Source of the DNA: Myxococcus fulvus
GTDB lineage: Bacteria; Myxococcota; Myxococcia; Myxococcales; Myxococcaceae
NCBI RefSeq assembly: GCF_900111765.1
Contig: NZ_FOIB01000015.1
Coordinates: forward strand, 1 to 64,000
Reading direction: 5' to 3'
Length of the DNA: 64,000 nt
In this document: in pieces, positions 1 through 9,700 of the stretch
How the letters are laid out: the number at the start of each line of letters is the position of its first letter
How positions within the stretch are numbered: the first letter of the stretch is position 1
The notes under the pieces: model-generated
Database searches by the model: none
The model's input: the letters and a program-made list of their open reading frames with translations, nothing else
Told to the model about the DNA's origin: nothing
Position numbers and translations under genes: made by a program

Positions 1-744
1 TCGCCCGGCTCTCGCCTCTACGACACCGGCGACAGGGCCCGCTGGAATGACGACGGCTCCCTCTCCTTCCTCGGCCGCTCCGACTTCCAGCTCAAACTCC
101 GCGGCGTCCGCGTCGAAGTCGAAGAAATCGAAGCCGCGCTCCTTCGCCTCTCCGGCGTCCGGCAGGCCGCCGTCCTTCCCTTCCGCCCTTCTCGCGACAC
201 CTTCCTCGTCGCCTTCCTCGTCCTCGACGACGGCGCGCCTCCGCTGGCTTCTCTCCGCGATGCGCTGGCTTCCTCCCTCCCTGAAGCCCTCGTCCCCTCT
301 CGCTTCCTCTCCCTCCCCTCTCTCCCCTTCACCACCAGTGGCAAGGTCGACAGGACGGCTCTCTCCTCCTTCGACATCTCCACCGCTGAAGTCCCCTCCT
401 CCGACGCTTCCCCTCGTGGCCAGGCCGAGGCACTCCTCTCCCAGCTCTTCGCTGACGTCCTCTCCCTCTCTCACGTCCCTCGCGACGCGGACTTCTTCTC
501 CCTCGGCGGCCACTCCCTCTCCGCCACACGCCTCGTCTCCCGCATCCGCCTCGCCTTCGGCGTCGAGCTTCCTCTCGCCGCCCTCTTCTCCTCCCCCTCC
601 GTCGCAGGACTCGCGCTCGTCCTCTCCCAGCACCACGACGCGCTTCCCCTCCCCTCTCCCGCTCCTTCCTCCCTCCCTCCTCAGGCCTCCTTCGCCCAGG
701 AGCGCCTCTGGTTCCTCCATCAGCTCCAACCCGAGCTGCGCGCC
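1..744 (+). other. NRPS segment with discordant codon usage
   Basis: In this stretch Leu is almost always CTC or CTT, Ser is TCC or TCT, and Glu is often GAA, so the coding strand is strongly pyrimidine-rich. From about base 745, a few residues into the first C domain, CTG, GTG and GAG take over and stay dominant to the end of the gene. The frame and domain order continue without a break. This was counted by eye. The change falls near a PCP-C linker, a natural recombination point, so a domain-exchange junction is the simplest explanation. Confidence 0.7.
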
Positions 745-3700
745 TACAACATCCCCGAGGCCGTGGAGCTTCGCGGCGCACTGGACGTCCCGGCACTCGA
801 TGGCGCACTGCGGTTGCTGCTCGATCGTCACCCGGTCCTGAGGACGACGTTCATCGCGGAGGACGGTCGGCCGGTTCCACGACACAACCCGCTTCCCGTG
901 GAGGTGCTCCAGGTCGAGGAGCTCTCCGCGACGGATGCGGACAGCCCCGCGCTGCACCACCGGTTGCGCGAGGAGAGCACTCGCGTCCTGTCACTGGAGC
1001 AGGGCCCGCTCTATCGCTTCCACCTGTTCCGCCTCGCTCCCGAGCACCATGTCCTCCTGCTCGTGCTGCACCACGTGGTGGTCGATGGCCTGAGCATCGA
1101 CCTCCTGTTGAGCGAGCTGTCCCAGGCCTACGCGTCCCTGCATCAGCACCAGACGCCCTCGCTGCCCAAGGCCCCGCTCACCTACGCCGACGTCGCCGCG
1201 TGGCAACGCTCCGCTCCGGTCCGAGCGCGCGAGGCCACCCACGTCGAGTACTGGAAGCGCCAGCTCGCCGGTGCGCCCGCGTCCCTGTCGCTGCCCACCG
1301 ACAAGCCCCGCCCCTCCATCCTCGGTGACGCGGGCGCGCTGAGCCGCTTCCATCGACTGTCCCCCGAACTGGAACAGGCACTCACCCGGGTCTGCCGGGA
1401 ACACCAGGTCACGCCCTTCATGGTGCTGAGCGCGGCGCTCGCGGCGCTGCTGCATCGACACTCGGGGCAGGACGACGTGTCCGTGGGCACTCCGGTCTCC
1501 GGTCGTCCACATCCCGCGATGGAAGACGTCGTTGGCCTCTTCACCAACACGGTCGTCCTCCGCACCCGCTTCAACCCGGGGACCACCTTCGCCGAGCTGC
1601 TCGCGAGCACACGGTCCACGGCGCTCGAGGCCTTCACGCATCAGGATGCGCCCTTCGAGCGAGTCGTCGAGGCCCTCCAGGTCGAGCGCAGCCTCGCGCA
1701 CGCCCCGCTGTTCCAGGTGGGCTTCTTCTGGGACCGCGCGGAGAACACGCTCGCCGAGACCTTCCCCGGGCTCGAGACGCGTCCCATCGTCGTCGACGGC
1801 AAGAACACCCTGTCCGAGCTGGCCCTCACCGTCTCCGAGAGTCCTCGGGGCCACGAGCTGTCCTTCCAGTACAGCACCGACCTCTTCGAAGCCCCCACCG
1901 TCGAGCGCCTGCTCTCGCACTACGTCCGGCTCCTCGAAGACGCACTCGGGGCTCCGAGCCGACAGGTCGCGCACCTCTCGCTCCTCGACGCAGCCGAGCG
2001 CCAGCAGGTGCTCCGCGACTTCAACGACACGCAGTGCGCGGTCGATGAAGCTGCGACGCTCGTCTCGCTCATCGAGTCCCAGACCGAGCGAACGCCCGAG
2101 CTGCGCGCGCTGACCTTCGAGGGACAGCACCTCACCTACGGCGAGCTGGAGACACGGTCCAACCAGCTCGCGCGGCATCTCCAGTCACTCGGCGTGGGGC
2201 CCGAGGTCCTCGTCGGCGTGTTCCTGGAGCGCTCGCTGGAGCTGGTCGTCACCCTGCTCGGCATCCTCAAGTCGGGCGCGGCCTATCTGCCCCTCGACCC
2301 GGAGCTGCCTCGCGAGCGGCTGGCCGGAATGCTCGAGGACGGCGGCGCGCCCGTCGTCATCACCCTCCAGGACCTGGCCAGCAGGCTGCCGCCGCACGTG
2401 GGGCACACGGTCCTCCTCGACACGGAGGCCACGAAGCTCGCGAGCCTCCCGGGCACCCGTGTCGCGAGCCGGCCCCACCCGGACTCGCTCGCGTACGTCA
2501 TCTTCACGTCCGGCAGCACGGGCCGTCCCAAGGGCGCGATGAACTCGCACCGGGCCATCGCCAATCGCCTGTCGTGGATGCACGAGGTCCACGCGCTGGC
2601 TCCGGGCGAGAGCGTGCTGCAGAAGACGCCGACCAGCTTCGACGTCTCCGTCTGGGAGCTGTTCTGGCCGCTCACCGTGGGCGCGCGACTGGTGCTCGCG
2701 CGGCCGGGGGGACACCGCGAGCCCGCGTACCTCGCGAAGCTCCTGGCCGAAGAGCGCATCACCCTCGCGCACTTCGTCCCCTCCATGCTCGGCGCCTTCC
2801 TGGAGGAGCCGTGGGAGCCCCTCACGGACCTGCGCCGTTTGGTGTGCAGCGGCGAGGCGCTCTCGGTGGAGCTCGTCCGGCGCGCGCACGAGCGATTGCC
2901 GGCGGCGGAGGTCCACAACCTCTACGGCCCCACCGAGGCCGCGGTGGAGGTGACGCATTGGCACTGCCCTCGGGGCGACGCGCGCACGAGCGTGCCCATC
3001 GGTCACCCGGTGGCGAACACACACCTGCTCGTCCTCGACACCGCGGGGCATCCCGTGCCCGTGGGGGTGCAGGGTGAGCTCCACATCGGCGGCGTCCAGG
3101 TGGGGCGCGGCTACTGGCGTCGTCCCGAGCTCACCGCCGAGCGCTTCATCCCCGACGCCTTCAGCGACACACCCGGCGCCAGCCTCTATCGCACCGGCGA
3201 CCTGGCGCGCTGGCGCGGTGACGGCACGCTCGAGTACCTGGGCCGCACCGACTTCCAGGTGAAGGTCCGCGGTCAGCGCATCGAGCTGGAGGAGATCGAA
3301 CTCGCCCTGCGGCGACTGCCCTCCGTGCGAGATGCCGTCGTCTTGGCCCGGGCGACGTCACGCAACGACGTGCGCCTCATCGCCTACGTGGTCGCCCGCG
3401 AGGGACGCGCGGAGGAGGCCGCCACCGCGCGCACGGCCCTCAAGGCAGTGCTCCCCGAGGCCATGGTGCCCTCGGCGCTCATCGTGCTGGATGCGCTGCC
3501 CCTGACGCCCTCGGGGAAGACCGACCGCGGAGCGCTCCTCCGGCTGCCACTCCCGGAGGTCGAGGCCTCACACGACACCGAAGAGGCACCGCGCGATCCC
3601 CTGGAGCAATTGCTCGCGAGCTTCTTCTGCCAGGTCCTCGGCGTGGAGAAGGTCTCGCGCGACGCGGACTTCTTCGCGATGGGCGGTCACTCCCTGAGCG

Positions 3701-6700
3701 CCACGCGGCTGGTGTCGCGAATCCGAAGGGCCCTGGGCCAGGAGCTGTCACTCAAGGCCCTCTTCCTGTCTCCCACCGTGGCGGGCATCGCGCGAGTGCT
3801 CTCGGAGCAGGCGCCTGGCCCGTCCGCTCCGCTCCCCGCCCCCGAGCCTCGGGGCGATGACACGGCCGCCGCGCCGTCGTTCTCGCAGGAGCGCATGTGG
3901 TTCCTCCAGCAGCTCCAGCCCGACTCCGCGTCGCTCGCGGTTCCGGAGGCCACGGAGCTGCGCGGTCCGTTGGACGTCGAGGCGCTGGAGTCCGCGTTGT
4001 TGTTCCTGCTGGAGCGACACACCGCGCTGCGCGCCATCTTCACGCCCGCCGAAGGTGGCCCGCGGCTGGGACTCGAGCCCGTGCCGATGCGCGTGCTCGA
4101 CCGCGAGGACCTCTCGACCGAAGCCGCGAGCCGGGACGTGTTGACCCGGCGGCTGACGGAGGAGTCGGAGCGCCCCTTCCGTCTGGACACGGGGCCGCTC
4201 TACCGCTTCCACCTGTTCCTCCTCGCGCCGGAGCACCATGTCCTGCTGCTGGTGTTCCACCACATCGTGGTGGACGGCCTGTCGATGGACATCTTCCTGC
4301 GAGAGCTGGCGGAGTCCTACGCGGCCTGCCGCGAGAACCGCGCGCCGACGGCCGCGCCTCTCACGCTCGACTTCGCGGACGTCGCCGCATGGCAGCGCAC
4401 GCCCGCCCTGCTCGCGCGACAGGACGTCCACCTGGAGTACTGGCGCCGCAAGCTGGACGGCGCGCCCACCGTGCTGGAGCTGCCCACGGACGTGCCTCGG
4501 CACCCGGGGCGAGGGCACGCGGGCGCCTTCACGCGGCACCATCCGTTGCCGGTGCACCTCATCGAAGCGCTGCGGGAGCTGTGCCGCGAGCACCAGGTCA
4601 CGCCGTTCATCGCGCTGTACGCGGCCTTCACCGCGCTGCTCCATCGATACACGGGGCAGTCGGACCTGAGCGTCGGCACGCCGGTGTCGGGGCGGGTCCA
4701 TCCGTCCCTGGAACCCCTGGTCGGCCTGTTCATCAACACCGTCGCGCTGCGCACCCAGGTCGACCCCGAGGCGTCCTTCGCATCACTCCTGGGTCAGGCA
4801 CGGACCACGGCGCTGGAGGCGTTCGCGCACCAGGAGGTCCCCTTCGAGCGGGTGGTCGAGGCCCTCCAGGTGGAGCGCAGCCTCTCCCACGCGCCGCTCG
4901 TGCAGGCGATGTTCGAGCTGAGCCCCAGCCCGCGCACGCTGTCGGATGCCTTCCCGGGTCTGGAGGCACGTCCGGTGCAGCTCGGCTCGGCCGCCAGCCT
5001 CTACGACGTGATGCTCACCGCCGAGGAGGACAAAGACCGGTTCGGCTTCTACCTCGAGTACCCCACCGCGCTGTTCGAGGCGGCGAGCGCGGAGCGGATG
5101 GTCTCGCACTACGTGCGCCTGCTCGAATCCGCGCTGCTCGCGCCCACCACGCCCGTGCGCCGGCTGTCCCTGCTCACGGAGGCGGAGCATCGACAGGTGC
5201 TCGTCGACTTCAACGCCTCCGCACGCGCCCGCGACGCCCACGACACCGTCGTCTCCCGCTTCGTCGCGCAGGTCGCTCGCACGCCCGACGCGGAGGCCCT
5301 GTCGTTCGAGGGACAGACGCTCTCGTACCGGGAGCTGCACACCCGCTCCACCCAGCTCGCCCACTTCCTGCGCGAGCTCGGCGCGGGCCCCGAGGAGCGC
5401 GTCGCCCTCTGCCTGGAGCGCGGCCCCGAGCTCATCGTGTCCATGCTCGCCGTGCTGAAGGCCGGCGGGGCCTACGTGCCGCTGGACCCCGCGCATCCTC
5501 CGGAGCGGCTCGCCCAGCTCCTCATCGACGCCGGCGCGCGGGTCCTGGTGACGCGGGAGGGACTGGGCGACCTGTTCTCCTCCGTCGCCATCATGACCGC
5601 GTATGTCGACACCGACGCCGCGGAGATTTCACGCAAGCCGGTGGAGGATCTGCCCGGATCCGCGACAGGCGCGCAGCTCGCGTACGTCATCTTCACCTCG
5701 GGCTCCACGGGCCAACCCAAGGGCGTGCTGCTGACGCACCAGGGCCTGTTCAACACGGCCCTCGCGGCGATGGAGGCCCATGGGCTCCAGCCGGGCCGAC
5801 GGGTCCTCCAGTTCGCCTCGTCGACCTTCGATGGCTCGGTCTGGGAGATCTTCTCCACGCTGCTCTCCGGCGCCACGCTGGTGATGGCGCCCAAGGAGCG
5901 GCTGCTGCCCGACCTGCCGCTGCGCACGCTGCTGCGCGAGCAGCGCATCACCGACTGCGCGCTCACGCCGACGGTCCTCACCCTGCTCGAGCCCGAGGGA
6001 CTTCAGTCGCTCCAGGTCATCGTCTCCGGTGGTGAGCCCCTGTCCGCGGAGCTGGTCCGCCGGTGGGCCCCGGGCCGCGCGCTGCTCAACTCCTACGGCC
6101 CCACCGAAGTCACGGTGGCCGCCACCGTCACTCCCTTCCCGGGACTCGGACGTCCGTCGGGCGGCGAGCCCACGGAGGTGTCCCGCGTCACGGTGGGAAC
6201 GCCCTGGCCCAACACCCACCTCTACGTGCTCGATGAGCGCCTGGAGCCGAGTCCCATCGGCGTTCCCGGTGAGCTGTACGTCGGAGGCATGGGCCTCGCG
6301 CGTGGCTACCTGGAGCACCCGGAGCTGACGGCCGAGCGCTTCATCCCGCATCCCTTGGCGACCACGCCGGGCGAGCGGCTCTACCGCACCGGAGACCGCG
6401 TCCGCTGGCTCGCGGATGGGCAGCTCGAGTACCTGGGTCGGCTGGACACGCAGCTCAAGGTGCGTGGCATCCGCGTGGAGCCCGGTGAAATCGAGGCCGT
6501 GCTCACCCGTCACGAGGACGTGCGAGAAGTCGCCGTGGTGCCTCGCGACGATGTGGACGGCGGCACGCGGCTGGTGGCGTTCCTGGTCCCCACCCATCCC
6601 GAGGTTCTCACCGTCGACTCGGTGCGCGCATGGCTGCGTCAGCGTTTGCCCGAGCACCTGGTCCCCTCCGCCTTCGTGCTCCTCGACGCGCTGCCGCTCA

Positions 6701-9700
6701 CGTCGTCGCGCAAGGTGGACCGCAAGGCGTTGTCGCGCCAGGAGCTGCCCCGACTGGAGCAGCCCTCGCTCGGTGACGACGCACCCCACAGCACCACGGA
6801 AGCGCGGGTGGCGACCCTGTTCCAGGCCGCGCTGGGACTGGAGCAACTCTCCCGTCAGGCGAACTTCTTCGAGCATGGCGGCCACTCCCTCTCGGCCACC
6901 CGGCTCGTGGCGCGGCTGCGTCAGGATTTCGGTGTCGAGCTGCCCCTGACGGTGTTCTTCGCGAACCCCACCATCGCCTCGGTGGCGGCGTTCATCGACG
7001 CGGCGCCTCGCGCGGTGCATGACGTTCCCATCGTCGTCGCCCGGCCGGAGGTGTTGCCGCCCTCCCTCGTCCAGGAACGACTCTGGTACGCGCTGCAGCT
7101 CCCCCAGGCGCCGCCGTATGTCCTCACGCTCGGCTTGCTGCTCGAGGGCGCGCTGGACGCGGAGCGCTTGGAGGAGTCCCTGGCCGCCGTGGTGGAGCGC
7201 AACGAGACGCTGCGCACCACGTTCTTCCAACAGGGTGACGCGCTCCGGGTCCGCGTCCATCCTCCGCCGCGCGCCTCGGTGCTCACGCGCGTGGACCTGT
7301 CCCGCCTGTCCACGACACATGCGCTCGAGGTCGCTCGCGACGCCGTGGTGCGGCTGGACCGCGAGCACTTCGACCTCGCGCAGGGCCCGCTGTATCGCTT
7401 CGAGCTGCTGAAGCTGGATGAGCACGGGACGCGCCATGCGCTCGTCCTCGCCTTCAGCCACACCGTGAATGATGGCGTCGGTCTGGCCACCTTCGCGGAG
7501 GAGCTGGCGACGGCCTGGAACTCGGCGGTGGACGGAGGCCCCGCGCGACTGCCCCCGCTGGCGCTCCAGTACACCGACTACGCCGTCTGGCAGCGACAGC
7601 CCGAGCAACTGCGCAGGCTCGAGGAGGGCCTCGCGTCGTGGAAGCAGGCGTTGGCGCATGCACCGCCGCTGCTGGACCTTCCGCTCGACTTCCCGCGTCG
7701 CGCGCCCGCGCTCAACGACAACATGCGCGCGGTGACGGTGTCGCTGTCGGCGGAGCACTCGGACACCATCCGCGCGCTCGCCCGGAGCGAGGGCGTCTCG
7801 TCCTTCAGCGTCTTGCTGGCGCTGACGCAGGCGTGGCTGCACCGGCTCAGCGGACAGTCTCACGTCGTCGTCGCCACGCCCTTCTCGGGCCGCTCCACGC
7901 CCCAGGTGGAGACGCTGCTGGGCTACTTCGCCAACGTGCTGCCCCTGTGCACGGATGTTTCCGGCGCGCCCAGCCTGCGCGGGCTCTTGCGTCGCGTGCG
8001 CGACGTCGTGGCCCACGCCACCACGCACCAGGAGGTGCCGTTCAAGCGCATCGCGGACACGGTGCAGCCGGATGGAGACCGCACTGCGCCCCGACTCGCG
8101 CAGGCGCTGCTCCAGGCGGAGCGTCCCGGGCTGCCCGGCCTGGAGGGGCTGTCCGTCACGGAGCTGGACGTCGACGGCGTCATCCCCGCGTATGACGTGG
8201 TGGTGAGCGTCACGCTCGGAGACGCGGGCGCGCTGTCCGGCTTCATCGCCCTGGACGGCGCCCTCTTCACGCCCGAGACGGGCGAGCGCTTCGCACGCGC
8301 TTTCGAGCAACTCGCCGCCTCCGCGCTGAGCACGCCGGACGTCTCGCTGCCCCAGCTGTCCATGCTGTCCGTCGCCCAGCGCAGGGAGGTGCTCGCCGCG
8401 CTTGCGGGGCCCGCGCAGGACATCGCGCCGGGCACGTGCATCCACACCCTGTTCGAGGCCCAGGTGCGTCGCACGCCGCACGCGGCCGCCGTCGCGCATG
8501 GGGACGTCACCTGGAGCTACGCGCAGCTCAACGCCCGCGCGAACCTCCTGGCCTCGCGCCTGCTCGAGCGAGGGTTGAAGCCCGAGGAGCGGGTGGGCGT
8601 GGTGATGGAGCCGTCCACCCAGGCCATGGCGGTGTTGCTCGGCATCCTCAAGGCGGGCGGCGCCTACGTCCCGCTGGACGCGGACTGGCCCGAGCCACGC
8701 AAGCGCGACGTGCTCGGGCGCGCCGAGGTGCACAGGCTGTGGGTGGACGCGAACGTGCTGGAGCCGCACCTGTCGCTCGTCGCGGACGTGGAGGTGCCGC
8801 CCATGCCCGCGTCCGTCACGGATGACCTGGAGCCCGGGCCGCGCCGCGTCCTCGACTCGCAGACGGCGTACATCGTCTTCACCTCCGGCTCCACGGGCGA
8901 GCCCAAGGGCGTGATGGTGGAGCACCGCTCGGTGGTGAACCACAACGTGGGCATCACGAAGCGCTTCGGGCTGGTGGAGGGAGACCGGATGCTCAACTTC
9001 GCGCCGCTCACCTTCGACGCCGCCGCCGAGGATTTGTACCCGCCGCTCCTCGTGGGCGGCACGGTGGTGATGCGCAGCGGCCTGGTGCCCGCGCACACGA
9101 TGACGCCGTACCTGGAGGAGACGGGCATCACGATCATCAGCCTGCCCCCCACGTACATCGAGGAGTGGATTCGTCAGATGGAGGCGCTGGGCCAGCGCGT
9201 GCCCGCGCGTCTCAAGCTGCTCGCCCCCGGTGGCGATGTCCTCAAGAAGGAGACCTTCGAGGCCTGGGTGCGCGTGGGCGGTGGACACGCGCCGTGGGTC
9301 AACGTCTACGGCCCCACCGAGTGCACGATTACCTCCGCCACCTGTGACATCCCCGGTGTGGAGGGGCTCGGCACCGCCGCCACGTTCCCCATCGGCCGTC
9401 CCATGCCGCGCGTGTGCTTCTACCTGCTGGACGAGCACCTGGAGCCGGTGCCTCCCGGGCTGCCGGGCCGCGTGTACATCGGCGGAGCGGCGCTCTCACG
9501 CGGCTACCTGCGCGCGCCGCACCTCACGTCCGAGCGCTTCCTGCCGGACCCGTTCTCCGCCACGCCCGGCGCGCGCATGTATCACACGGGCGACCTGGCC
9601 CGGCTGCTGCCCGACGGACGCCTGCGCTTCCTCGGCCGCGCCGACCACCAGGTGAAGGTCCGTGGCTTCCGCATCGAGCTGTCGGAGATTGAGACGTGCC

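Noticed and set aside
47..841. Ser/Pro-rich plus-strand frame at the window start
   Set aside because: It is an out-of-frame reading of the pyrimidine-rich NRPS segment; the NRPS frame carries clear A and PCP motifs.
5629..9438. Very long antisense open frame (1269 codons) opposite the NRPS
   Set aside because: It is low in hydrophobic patterning, rich in Arg/Gly/His, has no domain, and exactly mirrors the third-codon GC bias of the real gene.
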